From JBDHTS01 sp044220535 (lineage in GTDB: Bacteria > Pseudomonadota > Alphaproteobacteria > Micavibrionales > Micavibrionaceae): a stretch of DNA of 35,803 nucleotides. The notes beneath the pieces are model-generated. The model had not been told where the DNA came from, did no database searches, and saw nothing but the letters and a program-made list of their open reading frames with translations. Made by a program: the position numbers and the translations under genes. Positions 8,701 through 16,284 of the stretch are shown piece after piece; the stretch's first letter is position 1; each line of letters starts with the position of its first letter. Location: contig JBGAQU010000018.1 of NCBI GenBank assembly GCA_044220535.1, positions 1 through 35,803 of the forward strand. The letters run 5' to 3'.

Positions 8701-11700
8701 TGAAACTGACCGACCATACCATCAATGACTGCGGTTGCGGCGCGGACCAGTTCACCTATACCCTGGCCGATTCAGATGGCGATACCAGCAACGCGACCCT
8801 GACGGTCGATTGCGTGAAATCGCCAAGCATCGACCTGAACGTCAATAACGGCGTGCATGACGCCATCGTGAAAGAAGACCATAGCGTCGTCGTTCCGGTG
8901 ACCGCACAGCTGAACAACCCGTCTTCGGCGTCCGAAGCCCTGACCGTCACGGTCACCGGCATCCAGTCGAGCTGGGGCGCGTTCTCCGCGCCGGTCGGCA
9001 GCTACAACGCCGCCACCGGTACGTGGACGGTCACGCTGGCGCCGGGTGCGAGCCTGAACACGGCCTTTACCTTCACGCCTGCCCATGACAGCGATATCGA
9101 CCTGTCCGGCCTGACGGTTACAGCCAGCGCGACGGATGCCGCCACCGGCACCGTGACAGCGGTAAAAGACTTCTCGGTTATCGTTGACGCGGTTGCCGAC
9201 GTTCCGTTCCTGGATGCCGACAATGCCACGACCCAGGCAGGCCATACCGTGGCCCTGTCGATTGGCACGCATGTCGTCGACACGGACGGTTCCGAAAGCA
9301 TCCAGAAAGTCACGATTTCCGGCGTACCGGCGGGTGCGACGCTGAACCACGGCACATTCGCCGGCGGCGTCTGGACTCTCGCGGTAACCGATCTGGCAGG
9401 TCTGACCATCAACGTTCCGAAAAGCGTTGCGGGCGGTAATTATGAGCTGACCGTCAAATCATACAGCGAAGAAACCACATTGCATGGCACTGAAACGGAT
9501 ACGTCCGACAACGTCGCTGTCGCAACCGACAATCTGACGCTGTGCGTCAAGGCCAACCATGTGCCGGTGATCACCGATCCGGCACCGGCCACCGCCGATG
9601 AAAGCAACTTGCCGGGCGGACCGATTGTGCTGAACGGCAATGTCGGCGTCAACTATAACGGCGACGGCCCTGGCCAGATCACCACAAACGGCAGCTTCAG
9701 CGGTCCGGCGGGTCTGACCTCCGAAGGTCAGCCGGTCGATGTGACGCATAGCGGCAATACCTATACAGGTACGTCGCATGGCGAAACGATCTTTACCCTG
9801 GTCGTGAACCCGGACGGCAGCTATACCTTCACACTAAACGGCACGCTGGATCACCCGAACGCGTCCGATCCGGACGATTCGATCCCGTTGAATTTCGGCG
9901 TGACCGCAACGGATTCGGATGGCGACACCGACACCGGCACGATTGTCATCAACGTTTTGGATGATGGCCCTGTCGCGCATAACGACGTCAACACGTTCAA
10001 TGCCGTGATCAACCATGTTGAAACCGGCAACGTGATCACCGGCCAGAACGGCGGCGCAGGTGCAGCAGACGACAAGAGCGAAGATGCTCCGAACATTGTG
10101 TCCAAAGTCACCTTCGGCGGCAACACGGTCAACGTGACGGCGGCAGGCACCGTGATCAACGGCGACCACGGCACGCTGACCATCAAGGCTGACGGTTCCT
10201 ATAGCTACAAGCTGACGGATACGGGCTCGGGCGCGCATGTCGTTGACACCTTCACCTACACGCTGAAGGACGGCGACGGCGACACCAGCACGGCCACTCT
10301 GAAACTGGACGGCACGGTCGGTTCCACCACGACGACGATTGTCATTACCGACAATCCTCCGGGCGGTCCCGGTAATCCGGGCAACCCGAATACGCCGCCT
10401 GACGATGGCTTCCCGAATAACGATGGCACGGTTACAGCCAATGGCGGTAACGTGCTGGTTAAGGAAGATCATTCCGTCAACGTCGGCATCGCTGTCAACG
10501 CAACGGGTTCGGGTAGCCAAGTCACAACCGTGACCTTGAGCGGCATCAATTCCGCCTGGGGCTTCGTGTCGCATTCCGGCGGTACGTATAATGCCGCAAC
10601 CGGCACCTGGACCGTTACCCTGGCACCGGGCGCAAACCTGAACGGCGTGTTCACGTTCACCCCGCCCGCCAACAGCGACCTGGATCTGAACGCGCTGCAT
10701 ATCACGGCATCGACCAACGATCCGGTCACCGGCCGCACTTCGAACGCAACGTCCGACTTCAATATTGTTGTCGACGCCGTCGCCGATATGCCGAACCTGT
10801 CTGCTTCGAACGCTTCGGGCGATGAAGGTTCGACCTTTGCGCTGAACATCGCAACATCCGTGAAGGATACCGATGGTTCGGAAGTGATCCAGAAGGTCAC
10901 GATCTCCGGTCTGCCGACTGGCGCGACGCTGAACCACGGCACCGTCACCGGCGGCGTCTGGACACTGGCGAAAGCGGATCTGGCTGATCTGAAGATCACC
11001 CTGCCGAACGGTTCGGAAGGCAATTACCAGCTGACCGTCAAATCCTATGCGCAGGAGAAAAACCTGGGCGGCGTGGAAGTCGACCTGACCGATAACATCG
11101 CGGTCGCGACCACGAAGCTCAACCTGTGCGTCGGCGATGACTCGGTTCCGGTTGTCACCAACCCGGACAAGCTGACGGTTGATGAAACCAACCTGGTGCC
11201 GGCTGGCATCACGGCGACCGGCCATGTGACCGCCAATTACGGTACGGACGGCCCGGGCAAAATCACCGGCACCAACACGTTCACGGCCAGCACCGCGCTG
11301 ACCTCGAACGGCCAGACCGTCAACGTGGCGCAAACCGGCAATACCTACACAGGCACAGCGGGCGGCAAAACCATCTTCACGCTGATCGTCAACGAAAACG
11401 GCGATTACACCTTCAAGCTGCTGGGCACGCTGGACCATCCGAACAAGGCGGATGCCAACGACCCGATCACGCTGAATTTCGGCGTGAAGGCAACCGATTC
11501 GGACGGCGACAGCGCCAACGGTTCGATCAGCATCAAAGTGCTGGATGACGGCGCGATCGCGCATAACGACGTCAACACCTTCAATGCCGCGGTCGGCCTG
11601 GTTGAAAACGGCAACGTGATCACCGGCGCAAACGGCGGCGCGGGTGCTGCCGATACGCTCAGCAAGGACGCCCCGAACACGATTTCGAAAGTCGTCTTCG

Positions 11701-14405
11701 GTACGACCTCCGTGGATGTTCCTGCCACCGGCACGGCGACGATCCATGGCGATCACGGTACGCTGAAAATCAAGGCTGACGGTTCCTATACCTATACTGT
11801 TGAGAACACAGGCACAGGTTCGGGCATCGTCGACACCTTCACCTACACGCTGAAAGACGGCGACGGCGACACCAGCACCGCGACACTGAAGCTGGACGGT
11901 TCGGTCTGCCCGACGACGGTTGACGTTGAAGTCAAAGGCCTGGTCAACGGCAATGACGTGATTGTGAAGGAAGACAATTCGGTCACCGTCAATGTTGTGG
12001 CGAATGCTGCCGGTTCCGGCACGCAGGCGATCACACTGACCATGACCGGCATCAATCCGGCCTGGGGCTTCCAGTCGCTGAACGGCGGTACGTATAACGC
12101 CGCAACCGGCACCTGGACTAAAACCCTTGCTGCTGGTGAGAACTTCAACGGCAATTTCACCTTTACGCCGCCGCATGACAGCGACATCGATTTGTCGAAC
12201 GTCAAAGTGACCGCGACTGTTAACGATCCAGGCAATGGCCGCACGGCAACCGACAATGATACATTCGATATCATTGTGGACGCTGTGGCCGACAAGCCCA
12301 ACCTGTCGGTCTCCAATGTCATAGGCGAACAGGGTCACACTGTCGCTCTCAACATCGGAACCAGCGTTAAGGACGTGGATGGTTCGGAAGTGATCCAGAA
12401 AGTCACGATTGCAGGCCTGCCTGCAGGCGCGACGCTGAACCATGGCACCGTCACCGGCGGCGTCTGGACTGTATCGAAGGCTGATCTTGCAGACCTGAAG
12501 ATCAATGTTCCTGACAGCGCACACGGCAATTACAAGCTGACCGTCAAATCTTACTCGGAAGAGAAGAATCTGGGTGGCGCGGAAGTTGACCTGACGGATA
12601 ATATCGCGGTTACGACCAAGACGCTGAACCTGTGCGTCACGAACGACCACGTGCCGATCCTGACCAACCCTGCCGTCAAAACGGTTGATGAAACCGATAT
12701 GCACGGCGGCACACTGACCGTGTCCGACAAGGTTGTCGGCAATTTCGGCAACGACGGCCCGGGCGTGTTCTCCGGCAACGGCGCCTTCACATCCAGCACC
12801 AACCTGTTCTCGAACGGCGTGGCTGTGGCTGTGGCGATGGTCGGCAGTTCCTATATCGGAACAGACCCGAACGACTCCATCACGCTGAATTTCGGCGTGA
12901 AGGCGACGGATACGGACGGCGATACCGCAGCCACGACCATCAAGGTCAACGTGCTGGACGACGCACCGAAGGCGCATGATGACTTCAACAGCTTCTCTGC
13001 AAGCTCGACGGTCACCAGCTCCTCCGGCAACGTGATCACCGGCGCCCATGGCGGCAGCGGCGCGGCAGACTCCTTGAGCGAAGACGCTGCGAACCGCGTG
13101 ACCAACATCACCCATGACGGCGTATCGAAAGCGGTTTCCGCTTCCGGCACGACGACCATTGCGGGCGATTACGGCACGCTGTCGATCAAGGCTGATGGTT
13201 CGTATACCTACAAGCTGAACGACAACTGGAAGACCAAGACCCAGTATTCCTTCAACGAAACGAAGGAATTCCCGGATCTGATCTCCAGGCATGAAATAAC
13301 GGCTGAACAAAGAGCACAGCTGGGTATCAAGCAAGGCGCGCTGGATGTGGCATTCGACTCGACCGTTTCGGTCAAGTTCGTTTCCTCTGCCGCAGGCTAC
13401 GACAACACGCTTGGCGTGTTCTCCGTCAATGCCGACGGCACGTTCAGCAACGTGGAATTCGTGGTGAAAAACGCGAATAACGTTACGGGCGCCGCGAATG
13501 TCAATCTGCTGTCTTCAACCGGTCAGGAAAGCCTTGGCTTCTTTATCATTGCGGACGGCGCGGCGATCAACAAAAACTACGCCGGCCTTGACCTTGCGCA
13601 TGGTTCACTGTCCTTTGTCTACGATTACGGCATGGGATCTTCACGTACAGCGAAGGTCACGGATAACGGCAGCCATGTCAGCCTGGTGTTCACGGATGCC
13701 AACGGTCATGAGACGCTGCTGAAAGGCCCGACCTACTTCACAACCGAACGCGGCGGTTCAGAATCGCTGAACACCGATGGCAGTGTTCGTGTTGTATCCG
13801 GTCTGGCAACAGATGGCGATCACAGCACCTTGCGCATCGGTTTCGAAGATCTGCCGAAACTGGGCGACAAAGACTATGACGACGTAGTGTTTGACGTGAA
13901 GGTGAAGCTGAACAGCGTAGGCGATCATTTCAACTACACACTCACTGACGGTGATGGTGATAAGAGCAATGCATCGCTCGACTTCAATGTCGACAGCAAG
14001 GCTGCGCTTGGCACGATTGCTTACGGCACCAGCGGCAAGGATACGCTGTATGGTACGTCCGGCGACGACAAGATCAACGGTTTTGGCGGTGGAGACGATC
14101 TCTACGGCGGCCATGGCGCGGATCTGTTCGTGTTCAGCAAAATCTCGCACGGAGTCGATCACATTAAAGACTTCAATGCGGGCGAAGGCGACACGCTAGA
14201 CGTTTCGGCCCTGCTGCATGGGTTCGACCCGGTTACAGACGCGATCAACAAGTTCGTGTTCGCGACCACCAGCGGCGGCAACACGATCATTTCAGTCGAT
14301 CCGGACGGTTCGGGCAATATTTCCCACGCAACCCAAATTGCAGTTCTGGAAAATGTTACCGGCGTATCGGTCGAGGATCTGATCCACCACGCGGCCACGA
14401 GCTAA
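5721..14405 (+). CDS. Giant RTX adhesin, LapA/BapA-like type I secretion substrate
   Basis: 2,894 residues, probably exported in one step and held on the cell surface for attachment or biofilm. The N-terminus lacks a Sec signal. Residues about 30-220 are a retention-type domain ending in PAAG and a glycine-rich stretch (221-236). Four long repeats start near residues 303, 1047, 1577 and 2079. Each carries KEDHS or KEDNS, GTYNAATGTWT-like, DAVAD, GATLNHGT, VKSY and DGDT motifs, like the cadherin/VCBS-type repeats of biofilm proteins. A module resembling DUF4114 (GFEDLP...GD.DYDDVVFDV) occurs twice (about 773-998 and 2506-2728). A PG-rich linker lies near 1545-1570. RTX nonapeptides (about 2769-2805) and a typical type I signal region end the protein. 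AGGAG is three bases from the first ATG and six from the second (5724), which may be the real start. The secretion genes follow directly. Confidence 0.92.
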   Translation: MMADQSKAAANATTTDGKAGGGTISLPSSSPTLDFSSVSVQGMTINDKGQLVITFDPQTGIKPLTIENFQQLAQSNATIALKDGKSIDTHSLYQTLAGALPADAAKQHAAFEIAAPHAGEMKTVNLVAGQDYQLPQIGAQDKVVEKGGALIITFADNGVLILANFEDAMKAQDATHLLINGKTLGLAELQDQYNLSSAHEQVAKNDNNLDDVAQQLAGVEPAAGPNGAGGRASAGGFGFQSSIDAAPLGTPPYIGPIGPTQLAFGLPEGQLQKYFIPTPDAPEAFPPGITVNGSLVNALQAPDAIVKEDHSIFVPITATLDSHGSANQVLTITVTGIDASWHLTNADGTYDAATGTWTITMPAGQNYVGGLTFEPPANADVDMTGLHGVATSYDPAANASASSSIDFQVITDAVADVPNLDAANAGVEGGHTVAIAITTSVTDTDGSEIIQKITVEGLPVGATLNHGTVSGGVWTLSVADLTGLTITVPKNTVGGDYNLIVKSYSHEQNLSGTEVDFTDNTAVATDGLTLHVTPNAIPIILPPAILAVDETNLAPVTGTSISGHVSVDYGIDAGGIGIKPNNSFKTAGSLEGGTLTSGGEAVTVATTANGYVGTANGATVFTFVINPNGDYTFTQFKPLDHADGANPNDVISLKFGVVATDIDGDRAYAPITINVLDDAPVAHNDVNHFYSNVGHTDGNVITGLHGGAGAADTVSHDVPNHVTKVQFGSTVVDVPETGTATIAGAHGVLTIAADGSYTYAATGGGSSTSIIDTPHHFTGNSFPTDLKETKAITGDDLNALGVAHSNMAVNGDTVVSGQITFEGAGYTNSFGAFTIGADGTLQPATMINPAVDGTGASFTLNTPASAVELGFFIVANGANVNHSYPGIDFSTGTLNFVYDNGLAGERAAKVTDAGSHVSLVYTDTTGHETVIDGPIFFTTDRGGSNSLNYDGQVHTISGVGADDTTLRIGFEDLPVGGDGYLNQDNDYNDIIFDLKLTDHTINDCGCGADQFTYTLADSDGDTSNATLTVDCVKSPSIDLNVNNGVHDAIVKEDHSVVVPVTAQLNNPSSASEALTVTVTGIQSSWGAFSAPVGSYNAATGTWTVTLAPGASLNTAFTFTPAHDSDIDLSGLTVTASATDAATGTVTAVKDFSVIVDAVADVPFLDADNATTQAGHTVALSIGTHVVDTDGSESIQKVTISGVPAGATLNHGTFAGGVWTLAVTDLAGLTINVPKSVAGGNYELTVKSYSEETTLHGTETDTSDNVAVATDNLTLCVKANHVPVITDPAPATADESNLPGGPIVLNGNVGVNYNGDGPGQITTNGSFSGPAGLTSEGQPVDVTHSGNTYTGTSHGETIFTLVVNPDGSYTFTLNGTLDHPNASDPDDSIPLNFGVTATDSDGDTDTGTIVINVLDDGPVAHNDVNTFNAVINHVETGNVITGQNGGAGAADDKSEDAPNIVSKVTFGGNTVNVTAAGTVINGDHGTLTIKADGSYSYKLTDTGSGAHVVDTFTYTLKDGDGDTSTATLKLDGTVGSTTTTIVITDNPPGGPGNPGNPNTPPDDGFPNNDGTVTANGGNVLVKEDHSVNVGIAVNATGSGSQVTTVTLSGINSAWGFVSHSGGTYNAATGTWTVTLAPGANLNGVFTFTPPANSDLDLNALHITASTNDPVTGRTSNATSDFNIVVDAVADMPNLSASNASGDEGSTFALNIATSVKDTDGSEVIQKVTISGLPTGATLNHGTVTGGVWTLAKADLADLKITLPNGSEGNYQLTVKSYAQEKNLGGVEVDLTDNIAVATTKLNLCVGDDSVPVVTNPDKLTVDETNLVPAGITATGHVTANYGTDGPGKITGTNTFTASTALTSNGQTVNVAQTGNTYTGTAGGKTIFTLIVNENGDYTFKLLGTLDHPNKADANDPITLNFGVKATDSDGDSANGSISIKVLDDGAIAHNDVNTFNAAVGLVENGNVITGANGGAGAADTLSKDAPNTISKVVFGTTSVDVPATGTATIHGDHGTLKIKADGSYTYTVENTGTGSGIVDTFTYTLKDGDGDTSTATLKLDGSVCPTTVDVEVKGLVNGNDVIVKEDNSVTVNVVANAAGSGTQAITLTMTGINPAWGFQSLNGGTYNAATGTWTKTLAAGENFNGNFTFTPPHDSDIDLSNVKVTATVNDPGNGRTATDNDTFDIIVDAVADKPNLSVSNVIGEQGHTVALNIGTSVKDVDGSEVIQKVTIAGLPAGATLNHGTVTGGVWTVSKADLADLKINVPDSAHGNYKLTVKSYSEEKNLGGAEVDLTDNIAVTTKTLNLCVTNDHVPILTNPAVKTVDETDMHGGTLTVSDKVVGNFGNDGPGVFSGNGAFTSSTNLFSNGVAVAVAMVGSSYIGTDPNDSITLNFGVKATDTDGDTAATTIKVNVLDDAPKAHDDFNSFSASSTVTSSSGNVITGAHGGSGAADSLSEDAANRVTNITHDGVSKAVSASGTTTIAGDYGTLSIKADGSYTYKLNDNWKTKTQYSFNETKEFPDLISRHEITAEQRAQLGIKQGALDVAFDSTVSVKFVSSAAGYDNTLGVFSVNADGTFSNVEFVVKNANNVTGAANVNLLSSTGQESLGFFIIADGAAINKNYAGLDLAHGSLSFVYDYGMGSSRTAKVTDNGSHVSLVFTDANGHETLLKGPTYFTTERGGSESLNTDGSVRVVSGLATDGDHSTLRIGFEDLPKLGDKDYDDVVFDVKVKLNSVGDHFNYTLTDGDGDKSNASLDFNVDSKAALGTIAYGTSGKDTLYGTSGDDKINGFGGGDDLYGGHGADLFVFSKISHGVDHIKDFNAGEGDTLDVSALLHGFDPVTDAINKFVFATTSGGNTIISVDPDGSGNISHATQIAVLENVTGVSVEDLIHHAATS
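6381..6392 (+). other. Candidate LapG-type protease site (PAAG) in the adhesin
   Basis: These bases encode residues 221-224, PAAG, at the end of the N-terminal domain and followed by a flexible glycine-rich stretch. LapA-type adhesins are cut by the periplasmic protease LapG at a di-alanine motif of the form [P/T/A]AA[G/V]. Location and motif both fit. No lapG or lapD gene lies in this window. Confidence 0.5.
6627..13227 (+). repeat. Four long protein repeats in the adhesin
   Basis: Units begin at 6627, 8859, 10449 and 11955, each at the position aligned with D-A-I-V-K-E-D. Start-to-start distances are 2,232, 1,590 and 1,506 bases. Unit 1 is longer because the DUF4114-like module is appended; unit 2 carries the PG-rich linker at its end; unit 4 lacks about 33 residues near 12861. 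Units 2, 3 and 4 share near-identical stretches (GATLNHGTV.GGVWT, LTVKSY), which points to duplication within the gene. Confidence 0.85.
14025..14135 (+). repeat. RTX calcium-binding nonapeptides
   Basis: This encodes tandem GGxGxDxUx-type units (GTSGKDTLY, GTSGDDKIN, GFGGGDDLY, GGHGADLFVF) near the adhesin C-terminus. Such repeats bind calcium and fold outside the cell after type I secretion. The following stretch (DHIKDFNAGEGDTLDVS) is the usual C-terminal secretion-domain pattern. Confidence 0.9.
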
Positions 14406-14429
14406 TACCGCCTTTTTATAAAGACACCG

Positions 14430-14457
14430 AAAAAGAGCGGAAATTTCCGCTCTTTTT
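14430..14457 (+). terminator. Perfect palindromic terminator after the adhesin
   Basis: A 28-base perfect inverted repeat, AAAAAGAGCGGAAA joined to its complement, ending in TTTTT, 25 bases after the adhesin stop. It fits a rho-independent terminator, possibly working in both directions. It would set adhesin mRNA apart from the secretion genes, allowing different levels. Confidence 0.85.
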
Positions 14458-14644
14458 CAAAAACGGAAGCCAGGCTTATATTTTTGTTGCTTTTTATGGC
14501 AAGAAACCATTAAGACTAGGCTGCTAAAAAGACCTGAGTATTTTGCCGGACGATATTGCATCCGAACAGCAAAACATTCATAAGTAATTGTTTTCACCGC
14601 TTGAAATCCCAGGAATGGGAATACGGTTAAAGGGACCTGCACCA

Positions 14645-16186
14645 ATGAAAAACACTGTGATCAAATCGCTTGCCCTGGGAACATCCTGCATCGCGCTGAT
14701 GCTGATGAGCGGCCCGGTCCATGCCCAGCAAACACCGCGCGCGCCGATGGCGACCAGCGGAAATGCGGCAGTTGCGAGCGAGGTCCCCGCAGCCACTTCC
14801 AATAGCGGCGCCACGCAGGGTACGATGGCGTCCGCCCCGGCACCGGCCCAGGCGATGGAGCAACCGAAACCTTCCGCGGTTCAAGCACAAGGCCAGACCA
14901 CAGCGCCCCATAACCAGGACAGCAAGATCATGAACCTGCGCGACGTCGTCGCGGTCGGTCTGTACGATCATCCTGAATACGGCATCGTCGCCAATAACCG
15001 CCGCGCGACCGATGAAGAGCTGAAACAGGCCGTTGACCTGTACTATCCATCCATCGATTTTCGCGCTGATGCAGGATATGAGCATAGTGACGATGCCATC
15101 ACCCGCTCCAGCGCTTCCGGCAAGGATAAAAATCTGGCGCGTTATGACGCAGGCCTGACCCTGACCCAATTGCTGTTTGACGGCTGGGAAACCTCCTATG
15201 AAAACGAGCGCCAGAAATTCCGCGTCCTTTCGGCTTCCAACCGCGTCCGCGAAGTGTCCGAACTGGTCGGCCTGTCGATCGTCGAATCCTATCTTGAAGT
15301 GATGCGCCAGCGCGAATTGCTGAAAAACGCACGTAACAACGTGGCGCAGCACATGGATCTTTTGAACCAGATCAATGACAGCTCGGGCGCAGGCCGCACG
15401 ACACAGGCCGACGTTGAACAGGCCCGCGCCCGCGTCTCATCCGCCCGCGCAGAAGAAGCATCCGTCCGTGAAGCCCTGCGTGTTGCCGAAGCCGGTTTCA
15501 TCCAGCAGGTCGGCGATGCGCCGCGCGATCTGGTCATGCCAGTTGTTCCGGTGAACAACCTGGCTTCGGATGTTGAGGAGCAGGTAAAGGCCACGCAGTA
15601 TGCCAGCCCGACCGTCAGCATCAAACAGGCGGATATTGCCGTTGCCAAAGCTGAAGTCGAAAAAGCCAAGGCACCGATGTATCCGAAACTGGACCTGCAG
15701 CTGAACGGCCGCAACGGCCATAACCTGTCCGGCGTTGAAGGCCGTGACACCAGCGGTTCCGCCCTGGTCGTCATGAACTGGAACCTGTATCGCGGCGGCG
15801 GCGACACGGCCCGTGTCCGTGAAGCCATCGACCGTCAGGCACAGGCGAAAGCCGACCGTATGAAGTCCGAGCGCGAAGTCGGCAACGATGTTCGCCAGAC
15901 CTGGGCCCGCATGGTTTCAGCAGGCGAACGCGCACGCCAGTTCGCAACACAGGCTGCAGCAAACACCGAAGTGGTCCGCGCTTATAAAGACCAGTTCGAC
16001 CTGAACCGCCGCACATTGCTGGACGTTCTGGACTCCCAGAACGAGGAATACGTATCCCACAGCAACATGATCAACGCGGAATATGTCGAGATCTTCGCGG
16101 TCTATCGTCTGCTGGCCCTGAAGGGCGAGCTGATGAGCACGCTGGGAGTCGATTTGCCTCGCGAGGCCGATGTTGCTAAAATGTAA
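14645..16186 (+). CDS. TolC-family outer membrane factor of type I secretion
   Basis: It forms the outer-membrane and periplasmic channel for the adhesin exporter (LapE/TolC role). It has 513 residues. A clear Sec signal peptide (KNTVIKSLALGTSC... to VHA, with QQ following) is followed by a low-complexity Ala/Pro/Gln stretch, then two TolC-like halves: a helical region with DAGLTLTQLLFDG and VVESYLEV-like segments, and a second with MNWNLYRGG and RRTLLDVLDSQNE, all typical of the type I TolC family. The frame is open to 14588, but the ATG at 14645 has AGGGA nine bases upstream and starts the signal peptide. It follows the adhesin terminator by 187 bases, so it probably has its own promoter or uses read-through. 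Confidence 0.93.
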   Translation: MKNTVIKSLALGTSCIALMLMSGPVHAQQTPRAPMATSGNAAVASEVPAATSNSGATQGTMASAPAPAQAMEQPKPSAVQAQGQTTAPHNQDSKIMNLRDVVAVGLYDHPEYGIVANNRRATDEELKQAVDLYYPSIDFRADAGYEHSDDAITRSSASGKDKNLARYDAGLTLTQLLFDGWETSYENERQKFRVLSASNRVREVSELVGLSIVESYLEVMRQRELLKNARNNVAQHMDLLNQINDSSGAGRTTQADVEQARARVSSARAEEASVREALRVAEAGFIQQVGDAPRDLVMPVVPVNNLASDVEEQVKATQYASPTVSIKQADIAVAKAEVEKAKAPMYPKLDLQLNGRNGHNLSGVEGRDTSGSALVVMNWNLYRGGGDTARVREAIDRQAQAKADRMKSEREVGNDVRQTWARMVSAGERARQFATQAAANTEVVRAYKDQFDLNRRTLLDVLDSQNEEYVSHSNMINAEYVEIFAVYRLLALKGELMSTLGVDLPREADVAKM

Positions 16187-16196
16187 GCAGCACCTT

Positions 16197-16284
16197 CCCG
16201 GCCGATCCCGGCCGGGGCTGTAACCAAAGGCAGGATCATTTGTCTTCTGAATATCAACCAAAGCCGGGCCCGCAGCCCGGCTTT
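16197..16284 (+). promoter_or_regulatory. Two GC-rich hairpins around the exporter start codon
   Basis: CCCGGCC pairs with GGCCGGG just after the tolC-like stop (about 16197-16216). A stronger hairpin, AAAGCCGGGC (16260-16269), CCGCA loop, GCCCGGCTTT (16275-16284), lies 20 bases inside the exporter reading frame. Together they could slow transcription or translation between the two genes. Confidence 0.5.

Noticed and set aside
6627..13227. CRISPR-like or tandem DNA repeats
   Set aside because: The repetition is at 1.5-2.2 kb scale and coding, conserved best at protein level; there are no short repeats with spacers.
9834..13334. A 1,166-codon open frame on the minus strand opposite the adhesin
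   Set aside because: It mirrors the repeat-rich, G+C-biased codons of the adhesin, has Arg/Val/Asp-rich sequence without domains, and has no SD or promoter. The plus-strand protein has clear family motifs.
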